Assembly: GCF_008297975.1 (NCBI RefSeq)
Contig: NZ_VLNY01000001.1
Coordinates: 186,001-250,000, forward strand
Reading direction: 5' to 3'
DNA from: Antrihabitans cavernicola
Lineage (GTDB): Bacteria; Actinomycetota; Actinomycetes; Mycobacteriales; Mycobacteriaceae
DNA: 64,000 nt
This document shows, one piece after another, positions 1-8,071 of this stretch. Under the pieces are notes generated by a model. That model did not search any database, was not told the origin of the DNA, and saw only the letters and a list, made by a program, of their open reading frames with translations. The position numbers and the translations under genes are program-made. The first letter of the stretch is position 1. Each line of letters starts with the position of its first letter.

Positions 1-936
1 CGCAACCAAGTGCATGGTGTGATTCGTGGAGCCACCCGTGGCGAGCAGAGCGACGCAGCCGTTGACGATCGCACGCTCGTCGATCATCTCGCCGATCGGA
101 GTGTAGTTGTCCCCCAACGCCGTCAGATTCGTGACGCGACGGCCGGCCTCGGCCGTGAGTGCCGTGCGGATCGGGGTCCCGGGGTTGACGAAGCTGGAGC
201 CTGGCAGGTGCAGACCCATCACCTCCATCAGCAACTGGTTGGAGTTGGCGGTGCCGAAGAACGTGCAGGTGCCGCTGCTGTGGTACGACTGCGCTTCCGC
301 GTCGAGCAGCTCCTCGCGGCCGATCTTGCCCTCGGCGTAAAGCTGTCGCACGCGCGCCTTCTCACCGTTGGGCAATCCGGACGACATCGGGCCTGCGGGT
401 ACGAATACCGTCGGCAGATGCCCGAAACTCAAGGCGCCGATCAGCATTCCGGGCACGATCTTGTCGCACACACCGAGCATCAGCGCGGCGTCGAACATGT
501 CGTGCGACAACGCGATCGCCGTCGACATCGCGATGACGTCGCGGCTGAACAACGACAACTGCATGCCGTCTCGGCCCTGGGTGATGCCGTCGCACATGGC
601 AGGCACACCCCCTGCGAACTGGGCGATGCCACCGGCCTCGATCACGGCCTGCTTCAGTTGTGCCGGAAAGGTTTCGAACGGTTTGTGTGCGGAGAGCATG
701 TCGTTGTATGCCGAGACGATCGCGACGTTCGGCTTGACCATGCCACGCAACGCCTTCTTGTCGGCGATGCCCGACGCGGCGAAACCGTGCGCCAGATTCG
801 CACAGGCGAGCCGGCCACGTGCTGGACCACGATCGCCCGCTGCCCGAATCCGAGCCAGGTAGGCGGTGCGCTCCGGTGCGCTGCGCTCGACGATTCGATC
901 GGTTACGTCGCGCAATGTCTGCTGAATGTCGTTCAT
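1..936 (-). CDS. edd: phosphogluconate dehydratase, N-terminal 312 residues (cut by window edge)
   Basis: Dehydrates 6-phosphogluconate to 2-keto-3-deoxy-6-phosphogluconate, the first committed Entner-Doudoroff step; cytoplasmic [4Fe-4S] enzyme of the IlvD/Edd family. The reading frame on the minus strand runs open from ATG at 936 to base 1. It shows the Edd hallmarks [45 protein letters not shown] and [10 protein letters not shown]; the cysteines in the last three are candidate cluster ligands. The Edd-type phosphosugar signature rather than the shorter IlvD spacing supports edd over ilvD. The start ATG overlaps the zwf stop as ATGA, so translation is coupled to zwf. The C-terminal half, and probably eda, lie outside the window; the truncation is a window artefact. 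Confidence 0.93.
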   Translation of the reverse strand, partial: MNDIQQTLRDVTDRIVERSAPERTAYLARIRAAGDRGPARGRLACANLAHGFAASGIADKKALRGMVKPNVAIVSAYNDMLSAHKPFETFPAQLKQAVIEAGGIAQFAGGVPAMCDGITQGRDGMQLSLFSRDVIAMSTAIALSHDMFDAALMLGVCDKIVPGMLIGALSFGHLPTVFVPAGPMSSGLPNGEKARVRQLYAEGKIGREELLDAEAQSYHSSGTCTFFGTANSNQLLMEVMGLHLPGSSFVNPGTPIRTALTAEAGRRVTNLTALGDNYTPIGEMIDERAIVNGCVALLATGGSTNHTMHLVA

Positions 937-2411
937 GGAGTTGCCCCTTCGTGCCAGGTACGGCCGTCGCGCTCGATGAGTGTGGTCGCATCGGTGGGAC
1001 CGTTTGTTCCTGCCGGGTAGCGGCGTGGGCCGCGTTCGGATTGCTGCCAGCCGACCAGAATCGGCTCGACCCATGCCCAGGCGGCTTCGACTTCGTCACG
1101 ACGCATGAACAGCGTCGGGTTGCCTTGGACGACGTCCATCAACAGCCGCTCGTATGCGTCGGGTGATGGCCGGTGAAATGCCTCGGTGTAGTTGAGATCC
1201 AACGAGACCGGACGCATTCGCGTTCCTGCAGGACCGGGTTCTTTCGCCGTCATGTGCAGCCGAATCCCCTCGTTGGGTTGCAGCTGAATGACGAGCTTGT
1301 TCGGTTCGTTGCTGCCCTCGCTGTCCGGAAACATCGGGTGCGGAACAGGTTTGAACTGGATAACGATTTCGGAGCTACGTCGCTCCATGCGCTTCCCGGT
1401 GCGGATGTAGAACGGCACACCTGCCCAGCGCCAGTTGCGCACGTCCGCCTTGATCGCCACGAAAGTCTCTGTGCGACTTGCCACATTCTCTGCGTCGTCC
1501 TTGTAGCCGAGCACCGCTCCACCCTCGGCGAGTCCGGCGGTGTACTGGCCTGCGACGGTGCTGTGCGCGACATCGTCGGGCGTCATCGGCTTCAATGCCT
1601 GTAGCACCTTGAGCTTTTCGTCGCGCACGGTCTCGCGACCGACGTAGGTCGGCGGTTCCATCGCGACCAGACACAGCACCTGCAGCAGGTGGTTCTGCAC
1701 CATGTCGCGAAGTGCGCCGGAATTGTCGTAGTACCCGCCGCGGGTACCGACCCCCAGCGATTCCGACACGGTGATCTGCACGTGATCGACCCAACTGGAG
1801 TTCCACAGCGGTTCCAGGAACGTGTTGGCGAAGCGAGTGACGAGCAGGTTCTGCACGCTCTCCTTGCCGAGGTAGTGGTCGATGCGGAAGATCTGCGACT
1901 CGTCGAACACAGCGCCGACGGCGTCGTTGATGGCGCGCGCCGACGCGAGATCGCGGCCGATCGGCTTCTCCAGCACCACGCGGGACTGATCGTCGACCAG
2001 GCCGTGTGTCGCGAGGTGAGTGCAGATCGGGCCGAACAGCGCGGGTGCGCAGGCAAGGTAGAAGACCCGGATCTTGCCGGGATCGGCGGGCAGTAGGTCG
2101 GTCAGCTCGGACCAGTCGTCGGCGTCGGCAAAGTCGATGCTCGCGTACTCGAGTCGAGCGAGAAAGCGGGCGACAATCGCGTCGTCGAGCGATGCGTCCG
2201 GTACGAATCGACCGAGCTCACCGCGGACCTTGTCGCGATAGCCGGCGATGTCGAGGCCGGCGCGGGAGGTGGCGATGATGCGCGAGGTCGCGGGTAGCTG
2301 GCCGTCACGATCTCGCAGGTAGAGGGCGGGAAGGAGCTTGCGGACGGCGAGATCGCCGGTTCCACCGAATACGACGAAGTCACAAGGGGCCACGGGTTTC
2401 GCGGTCGACAT
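933..2411 (-). CDS. zwf: glucose-6-phosphate 1-dehydrogenase
   Basis: Oxidises glucose-6-phosphate to 6-phosphogluconolactone with NADP+, feeding the oxidative pentose phosphate and Entner-Doudoroff routes. 492 aa, normal for the family. The Rossmann dinucleotide motif is [12 protein letters not shown] (about residues 15-26), the EKP substrate-site motif is at 148-150, and the active-site signature RIDHYLGKE with the catalytic His is at 176-184. The ATG at 2411 was chosen over upstream in-frame codons because a GGAGG ribosome site precedes it and the protein then begins directly before the Rossmann strand. First gene of a zwf-edd operon with a 4-base ATGA overlap, transcribed away from the ROK regulator. 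The pairing with edd suggests this isoform serves Entner-Doudoroff flux; that role is inferred from context. Confidence 0.96.
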   Translation of the reverse strand: MSTAKPVAPCDFVVFGGTGDLAVRKLLPALYLRDRDGQLPATSRIIATSRAGLDIAGYRDKVRGELGRFVPDASLDDAIVARFLARLEYASIDFADADDWSELTDLLPADPGKIRVFYLACAPALFGPICTHLATHGLVDDQSRVVLEKPIGRDLASARAINDAVGAVFDESQIFRIDHYLGKESVQNLLVTRFANTFLEPLWNSSWVDHVQITVSESLGVGTRGGYYDNSGALRDMVQNHLLQVLCLVAMEPPTYVGRETVRDEKLKVLQALKPMTPDDVAHSTVAGQYTAGLAEGGAVLGYKDDAENVASRTETFVAIKADVRNWRWAGVPFYIRTGKRMERRSSEIVIQFKPVPHPMFPDSEGSNEPNKLVIQLQPNEGIRLHMTAKEPGPAGTRMRPVSLDLNYTEAFHRPSPDAYERLLMDVVQGNPTLFMRRDEVEAAWAWVEPILVGWQQSERGPRRYPAGTNGPTDATTLIERDGRTWHEGATP

Positions 2412-2480
2412 GGGAGCCTCCTCTGTTGAAGTGAGTTCCATGACGGCAAGAGTAGGCAGACTTATGGTTGTTGGCAAGAC

Positions 2481-2510
2481 ATACTTACGCACTCAATATA
2501 CTTAAGTACG
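2481..2510. promoter_or_regulatory. AT-rich palindromic patch in the zwf/ROK divergent promoter
   Basis: The 139-bp gap between divergent zwf and the ROK gene has an AT-rich core unlike the surrounding GC-rich DNA. The perfect 10-bp palindrome TACTTAAGTA sits at 2499-2508, and ATACTTA occurs twice (2481-2487 and 2498-2504), 17 bp apart. This is a plausible operator for the adjacent ROK repressor, controlling both directions. No binding evidence exists; the assignment is inference from position and symmetry. Confidence 0.5.
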
Positions 2511-2550
2511 AAAGCTTCGGAGGTTGTCGACGACCCAGGAGGTTGGTTGA

Positions 2551-3741
2551 ATGGCAGATATGCGCACGTCACCGTCGTCTTCACCCCCGCCCACAGCGGG
2601 AGACGTCTTCGCGCTGATCCGTGACGGGAACGCCGATACTCGTGCGGAGGTCGGCCGCATCACCGGTCTCTCCCGGACTGCGATAGCCGCGCGCATCACC
2701 GCGTTGCAGTCGCTCGGTTTGGTATCCGAACGCGAGGAGGCGCCCTCCACCGGCGGTCGCCCGCCCGCGCGACTGCGCTTCGATGCCGATGCGGGAGTGG
2801 TGCTCGCGGTCGCCATAGGCCGGAGTCGTACCCAACTCGGCGTCTGCACGCTCGCCGGCGACGCGCTGGTGACGTCGGAGATCGATCAGGAGATCGGCAT
2901 CGGACCCGACGATCTGATGCCGGATGTCGCCAAGCGCCTCGATGCGCTGCTCCACGAGTTGGGCCGCGCACCGGCCGAGGTTCGCGGGGTCGGCCTGTGT
3001 ATTCCAGGAACCGTCGACATCGACCGCGGCTGCAGTCTGGATTCACCGATCATGAACGGCTGGGACGGAATTCCGCTCGCTCCGTATCTTGCCAAGCTGA
3101 CCGAGGCGCCGATCCTGCTGGACAACGATGCCAACGTGATCGTGCTGTCCGAGCGTCGTGGGCATCGCGAGCGATTCGACAACGTGTTGCTGATCAAGGC
3201 GTCGACGGGCCTCGGTGGCGGCATCGTCGCAGGCGGCACCCTACAGCGCGGTGCGCTGGGTGCGGCGGGCGAATTCGGGCACACCAAAACGCCTGCAGCC
3301 GTGGGGGTTCCCTGCCGGTGCGGCGATACCGGGTGTCTGGAAGCGATCGCGGGCGGGTGGGCGTTGGTGCGCGCGCTGCAGCAGCAGGGGCGCAGCGTCG
3401 GACACATCCGCGACGTGGTCGATCTGGCCCTCAGCGGAGATCCGGAGGCCAAGCGGTTGATCCGCGAAAGTGGCCGTCAGATCGGTGAGGTGCTGGCCGC
3501 CGCGATCAACCTGCTGAACCCTGACGCCCTGGTCATCGGCGGCGACATGGCCAAGGCGTACGACACCTTTGTCGCGGGTCTACGCGAGACGGTCTACGGC
3601 AATGCGACCGCCCTCGCTACCCGAGAGCTGCAGATTCTGCCGACCACCCACGGTGACCAGTCCGGCGTAATCGGTAGTGCAGCATTGGTTTTGGAGCAGG
3701 TACTGAGTGCACGAGCGATCGACCGAGCGCTACAGGGTTAG
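2551..3741 (+). CDS. ROK-family transcriptional regulator
   Basis: Sugar-responsive DNA-binding protein of the ROK (repressor/ORF/kinase) family, 396 aa. An N-terminal helix-turn-helix spans about residues 20-65 (RAEVGRITGLSRTAIAARI). The ROK sugar-kinase fold follows: GVGLCIPGTVDIDRG (about 146-160), DNDAN (191-195) carrying the catalytic-type Asp, KASTGLGGGIVAGG (216-229), and the zinc motif H244 plus CRCGDTGC with Cys 255, 257 and 262. The HTH marks it as a regulator rather than a free glucokinase, although the sugar-phosphorylating residues look intact. The ATG at 2551 has AGGAGG upstream. Divergent from zwf-edd, so it most likely controls Entner-Doudoroff genes; the effector sugar is unknown. 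Confidence 0.88.
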   Translation: MADMRTSPSSSPPPTAGDVFALIRDGNADTRAEVGRITGLSRTAIAARITALQSLGLVSEREEAPSTGGRPPARLRFDADAGVVLAVAIGRSRTQLGVCTLAGDALVTSEIDQEIGIGPDDLMPDVAKRLDALLHELGRAPAEVRGVGLCIPGTVDIDRGCSLDSPIMNGWDGIPLAPYLAKLTEAPILLDNDANVIVLSERRGHRERFDNVLLIKASTGLGGGIVAGGTLQRGALGAAGEFGHTKTPAAVGVPCRCGDTGCLEAIAGGWALVRALQQQGRSVGHIRDVVDLALSGDPEAKRLIRESGRQIGEVLAAAINLLNPDALVIGGDMAKAYDTFVAGLRETVYGNATALATRELQILPTTHGDQSGVIGSAALVLEQVLSARAIDRALQG

Positions 3742-3792
3742 CCGGTTCGCATTACTCAGCGGATTCATACATCGCGGATCTAGGATCGTTCG

Positions 3793-3987
3793 ATGAGGCT
3801 GGATCGCACGAGCAGACGAAGCGTATGTCTGCTGCTGTTCTACTTCGCCTGCGTCGGGGTCTTGTGGAGCGACAACGGATTCAGCGCGTTCATCACTGCG
3901 CTTCTCGCACTGGGCGTTGCCCTCACGGTGTGGGAGATCGCGAAATCGCGACGTCGCCCGAAAGTAGGGCGCGAACTATCTGGCTAG
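3793..3987 (+). CDS. small two-helix membrane protein, hypothetical
   Basis: 64-residue protein not assigned to a family. A short basic N-terminus is followed by two hydrophobic helices (roughly residues 11-25 and 29-48) separated by a WSDNGFS turn, and a basic Arg/Lys-rich tail, so both ends are probably cytoplasmic. No clear ribosome site precedes the ATG. Its last 12 bases overlap the convergent isochorismatase-like gene. The hydrophobic pattern and basic tail are the only support for it being real. Confidence 0.5.
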   Translation: MRLDRTSRRSVCLLLFYFACVGVLWSDNGFSAFITALLALGVALTVWEIAKSRRRPKVGRELSG

Positions 3988-4536
3988 CGCCCGCACCACG
4001 TCGGCAGTCGCCACGACCGTCGCGAACTCGCCATGCAGATTGGTGCAGGTCGCTCGGGTGAGCTCGTCGGCGGTCATGGTGGTGCCGTCGGGGCCGGTGC
4101 GATCGAAGGTGTAAGTCGCATCGGCGACGAACAAGACGTCGTAGCCGAGGTTGCCGCCGACCCGCGCCGTTGTCTCGCAACAGTGGTTGGTGGTGATGCC
4201 GCAGATCACCAGCTCGCTCAGCTTCCGCTGCTTCAGCCAGGCGTCGAGGTCGGGACTGCCGTGAAACGACGAGTTGACGGTCTTGGCGATCCGGAGCTGC
4301 GGCTCGGAATCGAGGTAGCTCTTCAGCTGATGGCCGGGATTGGCCGGATGCAGCGGGCTGTCCGGGTTGGCCGAATCGTGTTGGACGTAGATCCTGGACA
4401 AGCCCTCTGCGGCATAGGCTTTGTCGAGTGCCGCGATGTTCGCGTCGGCGTCGGGATTGTTGCGCGGCCCCCACCACGGATCGTCGAAACCCTGTTGGGC
4501 ATCGACGATCACAAGAGCTGATGCGCCGAGGTTCAT
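3976..4536 (-). CDS. isochorismatase-family cysteine hydrolase
   Basis: Cytoplasmic hydrolase of the isochorismatase-like superfamily (nicotinamidase/isochorismatase fold), 186 aa. The expected triad is visible: Asp12 in LVIVDAQQGF, a lysine near 85 (RIAKTVNSSF) and the nucleophilic Cys119 in ITTNHCCETTAR. The lack of fusion domains and of enterobactin-type neighbours argues against a true isochorismatase; substrate unknown. Its ATG overlaps the stop of the upstream alpha/beta hydrolase (ATGA), so the two form a translationally coupled operon and may act on the same amide or ester compound. That joint role is inference. Confidence 0.85.
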   Translation of the reverse strand: MNLGASALVIVDAQQGFDDPWWGPRNNPDADANIAALDKAYAAEGLSRIYVQHDSANPDSPLHPANPGHQLKSYLDSEPQLRIAKTVNSSFHGSPDLDAWLKQRKLSELVICGITTNHCCETTARVGGNLGYDVLFVADATYTFDRTGPDGTTMTADELTRATCTNLHGEFATVVATADVVRALAR

Positions 4537-5405
4537 GTTGTCGATCTTGCCAGCAAGAACTCACGGAGGGCTCGTACCACCTCGTCGGGGGCCTCCTCCG
4601 GCAGAAAGTGTCCGCCCGGCACTGCGCCGCCGCGGACGTCGTCGGCCCACTCCCCCCAGACAGCCAGCGGGTCGTACCACTTGCCGAGCGGCCCGTCAGC
4701 GCTCCACAGCACCAAGGTCGGGCACGCGATCTTCGGCAGTCCATGATCGGCGTCGTCGTGCTCGATGTCCACGGTCGCTGCGGCGCGATACTGCTGGCAG
4801 ATTGCGTGCACGCGCTGCGGGTCGGCGAACTGGCGGCGGTACACCTCACGCACGTCATCAGGAAACTCCGCGGCGCTGGACCAGTCGTCCAGCATGTAGT
4901 CGACGAAGGCCGACGGGTCGTTGGCGACCAGCCGTTCCGGCACCGGATAGGGCGCGGCGAGAAACGACCACACCCAGAAGCCGAGCGCAAAGGCCTTGTC
5001 CGCGTGGCGAAATGCATGTGCGGTCGGGACGATGTCGAGCACCGCGAGACTGGTGACGGCATCCGGATGATCCAATGCAAGCCGGTACGCACAGCGAGCG
5101 CCGCGGTCGTGGCCGACTACACCGAACCTGTCGAATCCCAACGCGGACATCATCTCTCGCTGATCGAGCGCAAGGGCGCGCATACTGTAGTCGGCATCGG
5201 CGGGCGCGCTGCTATCGCCGAAGCCTCGCAAGTCGGCCGCGATTACGGTGAAGTGCTCAGCTAGCTCGGACGCAATGCGATGCCACATCAGATGGGTTTC
5301 GGGGATGCCATGCAAGAGCAACAGGGGTGGTCCGTCGCCACCGCGTCGGCCATGAATGGTGGCGTTGGAGACCTCGACATCGAATTCGGTGAAGTTTTCG
5401 AACAT
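4533..5405 (-). CDS. alpha/beta hydrolase, haloacetate-dehalogenase-like
   Basis: 290-aa alpha/beta-hydrolase fold enzyme. The oxyanion-hole segment LHGIPETH is at about residues 31-38. The nucleophile elbow is GHDRGARCAYRLALDHP (98-114) with Asp100 as nucleophile, as in fluoroacetate and haloalkane dehalogenases and soluble epoxide hydrolases. The C-terminal catalytic His lies in GGHFLPEEAP. An Asp rather than Ser nucleophile excludes ordinary esterases. The ATG at 5405, preceded by GGAGAG, was preferred to an upstream in-frame ATG because it lies directly before the first strand. Coupled to the downstream isochorismatase-like gene by a 4-base overlap. Substrate not determinable from sequence. 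Confidence 0.85.
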   Translation of the reverse strand: MFENFTEFDVEVSNATIHGRRGGDGPPLLLLHGIPETHLMWHRIASELAEHFTVIAADLRGFGDSSAPADADYSMRALALDQREMMSALGFDRFGVVGHDRGARCAYRLALDHPDAVTSLAVLDIVPTAHAFRHADKAFALGFWVWSFLAAPYPVPERLVANDPSAFVDYMLDDWSSAAEFPDDVREVYRRQFADPQRVHAICQQYRAAATVDIEHDDADHGLPKIACPTLVLWSADGPLGKWYDPLAVWGEWADDVRGGAVPGGHFLPEEAPDEVVRALREFLLARSTT

Positions 5406-5432
5406 CTCTCCAGTGTGCCCATTGCCCACAAA

Positions 5433-5468
5433 AAAGCTCCCCACCTGCATCAACAGGTGGGGAGCTTT
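5433..5468 (-). terminator. intrinsic terminator at the left end of the mini-island
   Basis: A 15-bp perfect stem (AAAGCTCCCCACCTG, 5433-5447, pairing with 5454-5468) with a 6-nt loop; on the minus strand the stem is followed by a T run. It lies directly behind the partial tRNA-Ser copy and is most likely the original terminator of that tRNA, displaced when the element inserted. Confidence 0.75.
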
Positions 5469-5494
5469 GGCGGTGGCGGAGGGATTTGAACCCT
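5464..5494. repeat. attL-type copy of the tRNA-Ser(CGA) 3' end
   Basis: 31 bases identical to 7737-7767, which covers the 3' end, CCA and T-arm of the intact tRNA-Ser gene. Identity stops abruptly at 5495, inside what would be the tRNA, so this is a 3' fragment and not a second tRNA. Including the neighbouring terminator stem, a longer imperfect repeat covers 5433-5494 versus 7706-7767. Direct repeats of a tRNA 3' end are the usual footprint of tyrosine-recombinase integration. Confidence 0.88.
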
Positions 5495-5577
5495 TTCAGT
5501 AGTGCTGCTCAAGGCCTTAATCGGCGGTCTAGCTGCATAAACACATCACTGTAAGTCACGCGAGATTGCGGTGTTTC

Positions 5578-5605
5578 GTGGGCAAGTGTGGGCAAAATGT
5601 GGGCG
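5578..5605. repeat. TGTGGGCAAA-type repeats, possible integrase arm sites (left end)
   Basis: Between 5578 and 5605 near-copies of GTGGGCAAA occur in tandem (gtgggcaag, gtgggcaaa, gtgggcgga). Matching copies lie at the opposite end of the island (7650-7674, within the last codons of the integrase remnant). Short direct repeats just inside both att ends fit arm-type integrase-binding sites; this is inference. Confidence 0.45.
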
Positions 5606-5626
5606 GACCGCTTGTGCAGCTCGATA

Positions 5627-6805
5627 TCAAACAAGGAACTGCGTGACGTTCAGAACCTGTCTGCAGACAAAGAGCCGATTCTGTCTTTTGCCTGTGATCT
5701 CGACCAACAGTCCCTTGTCTACTAGTTTGGCAACGGCTTGGTTTGCCGTCTCGAATCCTTTTCCGGTCAAGATTCGGGCGGTCGGGACATCGAGGACTGG
5801 GTAACCAATAAGGAACTCGGCCAGGTGCAGAGCCGTCCCCTTGACCCCTTGGACTCGAAGGTCCTCAACGATTGAATCCCGAAGTATGAGAAGCTGCGTG
5901 ATCTTCTGAACTCCAGCACGCGCTTGGACATGCACTGCCTCGGCGAAGAACTCGATCCACGGGTCAAAGTCACCCGTCAGAGTGACATCTAAGAGACCTT
6001 GCTGATACACGTCGCGTCGCTGCTCAAGCCACGGAGCAAGGTTCAAGACCGGCCACCGCAGAACGCCATCCTGCATAAGTTGCAGGATGGCGATCAGACG
6101 ACCTAGGCGGCCGTTTCCATCTGCAAATGGATGCAGGGTCTCAAACTGATAGTGCGCCATAGCCATTCGCGCAACGATCATGAAATCGTCATCGCGATTG
6201 ACCCATTTTTCCCAGTCGCTCATACCTTGCACCAGTCGATCGTCTCCAGGGACTGGCACAAAACGCGCCTCTTCAATTGGCCGGTTCTTGGGTCCTATTG
6301 CAACCTGCCGTTGCCTGATGTCACCCGCATCGAAGCTATCGCCCTGCGTGCCCTTGACGATCGTTGCTTGTAGCCTTCCCGCCAGATTCCTACTAATCGG
6401 ATAGGTCTTGATCAGCTCGACAGCTTGGTCAGTAGCCGTTACGTAGTTTCGGATCTCTCGCTGCTCAACAGTCAGTTGCCGATCGTCGAGGAAGTCCGCT
6501 TCGAGCACGTCGTCGAAGCTGGCGTAGGTACCTTCAAGCGCCGACGTGCTGGCCGCTTCGCGGCGGACCGTGGGCCTTACAAGGATCTCTGGACGTGGAA
6601 GTTGCGACACAGCCTGGTCCAGACGTGCAACTTCCATCGCCGCCAGGCCAGCGATATTCGCAGCCCTCGCACCAAGTGTCGGACTTGCCGGAAGTGGCTG
6701 CGGGACGAACGCCCAATAAGACCAGCCCAGGCCAGTTCGAGGATCCGTTCCCGAGATTGGTACCAACTCACCAATAGGTGACTTCCGAAGCCCGTCTACA
6801 TCCAC
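5627..6805 (-). CDS. Fic-family protein (probable AMPylase) with C-terminal winged helix
   Basis: 392 aa. Fic enzymes transfer AMP (less often other nucleotide moieties) to hydroxyls of target proteins. The complete catalytic motif HPFADGNGRLGR is at about residues 225-236 with its catalytic His. An inhibitory-helix motif T-x-x-x-E-G (TSALEG, 87-92) upstream of the Fic core marks a class II, self-inhibited enzyme. A Fic N-terminal domain precedes it and a winged-helix-like region occupies about 335-392 (RILTGKGFETANQAVAKL). The GTG at 6805 is the only in-frame start before the conserved N-terminus; no Shine-Dalgarno is visible, so it may be leaderless. Sole intact cargo of the tRNA-Ser island. 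The HTH and paired palindromes upstream suggest autoregulation. A stand-alone toxin, signalling or defence role cannot be told apart from sequence. Confidence 0.93.
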   Translation of the reverse strand: MDVDGLRKSPIGELVPISGTDPRTGLGWSYWAFVPQPLPASPTLGARAANIAGLAAMEVARLDQAVSQLPRPEILVRPTVRREAASTSALEGTYASFDDVLEADFLDDRQLTVEQREIRNYVTATDQAVELIKTYPISRNLAGRLQATIVKGTQGDSFDAGDIRQRQVAIGPKNRPIEEARFVPVPGDDRLVQGMSDWEKWVNRDDDFMIVARMAMAHYQFETLHPFADGNGRLGRLIAILQLMQDGVLRWPVLNLAPWLEQRRDVYQQGLLDVTLTGDFDPWIEFFAEAVHVQARAGVQKITQLLILRDSIVEDLRVQGVKGTALHLAEFLIGYPVLDVPTARILTGKGFETANQAVAKLVDKGLLVEITGKRQNRLFVCRQVLNVTQFLV

Positions 6806-6822
6806 GATTCAAGTTTAGGCCA

Positions 6823-6925
6823 CAAAACCTGAACGTCGTGGCGGGCATTCAGGATCACCTGAGTGTTGCATGGAGGATTCCGGTAACACCCTCAAAACCT
6901 GAACTTACATATGTGTCATTCAGGA
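6823..6925. promoter_or_regulatory. twin inverted-repeat operators upstream of the Fic gene
   Basis: Two copies of the same arrangement lie in the Fic promoter: CAAAACCTGAAC followed 11 or 12 bp later by CATTCAGGA (6823-6834/6846-6854 and 6893-6904/6917-6925). Within each, CCTGAA and TTCAGG form an inverted repeat. The copies are 70 or 71 bp apart, about seven helical turns, suiting cooperative binding or looping. The Fic protein's own winged-helix domain is the obvious candidate ligand; unproven. Confidence 0.6.
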
Positions 6926-6956
6926 AACTGGGTAACGACAGACCTTCGCTTAAGCG

Positions 6957-7725
6957 GTTGTGATTCGCGCGTATGGCGTCCTTGCCGGGGTGCTCGACAG
7001 CGCTATGAAGGCCAAGCGGCTGGCCAAGAACCCGGTGCGGCTGGTTGAGAACCTGCCGAAAAGGTCGTCGAAGCGCCATGTTGTATCTGACGGCGGATGA
7101 CGTCCGGCGACTTGCTCACGAGTCGGGGCAGCATCGGGTGCTCGTGCTGGTGTTGTCCTACTGCGGTCTGCGGTGGGGCGAAGCGGTTGCATTACGGGTC
7201 GGCGATATCGAGTTTCTTCGACGGCGATTGGCGGTTGCCGACAACGCGGTGCAACTCGGTGTCGACCATGCAGTCGGCCAGACCAAGGGCAAGGCAGTGC
7301 GAGCGGTGCCGGTCCCCCAGTTCGTTCTCGATGAGCTTTCGAAGCAATGTCAGGGCCGCGACCGCAACGGTCTCGTGTTCGGCGACGGCGCTACCTACCT
7401 GCCTCGACCGAAGTCCGACGGCGGTTGGTTCGCGGGCGCGGTGAAGCGGGCCCAGGTGCAGCGGATCACGCCGCACGACCTTCGACACACCTGCGCAAGT
7501 CTCGCCGTATCCGCGGGCGTCAATGTCCTGGCGCTCGCGCGGATGCTCGGCCACACCGATCCAGCAGTGACGTTGCGCGTCTACGCAGACCTCTTCGACT
7601 CGGACCTGGATCGGGCAGCCGTCACGATAGATGACGCCTACTCGCCAGCAAATGTGGGCAAAGTGTGGGCAGATGAGACCCTACAGGCCGTCGAGAAGGC
7701 AACAAAAAGCCCCTCACCTGCGTGA
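6957..7725 (+). pseudogene. tyrosine recombinase (phage-type integrase), truncated and frameshifted
   Basis: The catalytic domain is recognisable: Arg in SYCGLRWGE, HDLRHTC (His and Arg), the LGHTD His and the Tyr of VYADLF are all present. The coding signal starts about 6957 in a different frame (RAYGVLAGVLDSAMKAKRLAKNP, read in two parts, a typical core-binding segment) and jumps frame near 7081-7083. Removing one T from catgttgtatctg restores the continuous sense KRHVYLTADDVRRLA. There is an in-frame stop at 6951 and no SAM-like N-terminal domain, so the gene is 5'-truncated as well. An ATG at 7078 could express the catalytic domain alone. It ends 15 bp from the tRNA-Ser 3' end, as expected for the island's own integrase. 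Confidence 0.82.
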
Positions 7726-7741
7726 ACAGGTGAAGGGCTTT
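7706..7741 (-). terminator. intrinsic terminator of tRNA-Ser(CGA)
   Basis: Stem 7706-7720/7727-7741 with a 6-nt loop and one mismatch, followed on the minus strand by a T run. It begins where the tRNA CCA ends. It is a diverged copy of the stem at 5433-5468, so the island seems to have brought its own terminator along with the replacement tRNA 3' end. Confidence 0.75.
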
Positions 7742-7767
7742 GGCGGTGGCGGAGGGATTTGAACCCT
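7737..7767. repeat. attR-type copy inside tRNA-Ser(CGA)
   Basis: Second copy of the 31-bp direct repeat, offset 2273 bp from the first. It covers the CCA, acceptor 3' strand and part of the T-arm of the functional tRNA gene, so integration kept the tRNA intact on this side. Confidence 0.88.
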
Positions 7768-7831
7768 CGGACGGGGGTTACCCGTCACACGCTTTCGAGG
7801 CGTGCTCCTTAGGCCGCTCGGACACGCCACC
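7741..7831 (-). tRNA. tRNA-Ser(CGA)
   Basis: 91-nt serine tRNA with the long variable arm of class II tRNAs. Acceptor stem GGTGGCG/CGCCACC, anticodon loop CTCGAAA giving anticodon CGA, T-loop GTTCAAATC, discriminator G and an encoded CCA. Serves as the integration site of the adjacent Fic mini-island. Confidence 0.96.
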
Positions 7832-7873
7832 GCCGGTGACTCTACCGGACACCGGCGGTAGCGTTAAATCCGG

Positions 7874-8071
7874 TCAGTTGCCGGTGAGCTTGTCCTTCAG
7901 GTCGCCGAGGGCATCCTTGGCCTTCTCGACGCCGTCCTTGATGGCGGAAGAAATCTGATCAGCTTTGCCTTCGCCTGCGAGTTCGTCGTTGCCGGTCAGG
8001 TTGCCGGCAGCTTCCTTCGCCTTTCCGCCGAAGTCCTCTGCTGCGTTCGAAGCCTTGTCAGCGATTCCCAT
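7874..8071 (-). CDS. CsbD-family stress protein
   Basis: 65-aa charged, probably helical protein starting MGIADKASNAAEDFGGKAKE and containing GNDELAGEGKADQ, the CsbD-like signature of small general-stress proteins whose biochemical role is unknown. The ATG at 8071 has a GGGAGG ribosome site; a longer upstream reading frame lacks one and would add non-family residues. Stand-alone gene between the tRNA and tadA. Confidence 0.85.
   Translation of the reverse strand: MGIADKASNAAEDFGGKAKEAAGNLTGNDELAGEGKADQISSAIKDGVEKAKDALGDLKDKLTGN

Larger units (their letters stand above)
5464..7767. mobile_element. mini genomic island in tRNA-Ser(CGA): Fic gene plus decayed integrase
   Basis: A segment of about 2.3 kb between 31-bp direct repeats (5464-5494 and 7737-7767). 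One repeat is embedded in the intact tRNA-Ser(CGA); the other is a free tRNA fragment. Cargo is a Fic-family gene on the minus strand; a tyrosine-recombinase remnant abuts the tRNA end, the normal position for an integrase. GC content looks lower than the flanks by eye. The integrase lacks its N-terminal region and has a frameshift, so the element is probably no longer mobile on its own. Too small for a prophage: a deletion remnant or a satellite-type element carrying one cargo gene. Confidence 0.85.

Noticed and set aside
5464-5560. A second tRNA-Ser gene at the left end of the island
   Set aside because: Only the 3' end matches; no anticodon arm or 5' acceptor strand follows.
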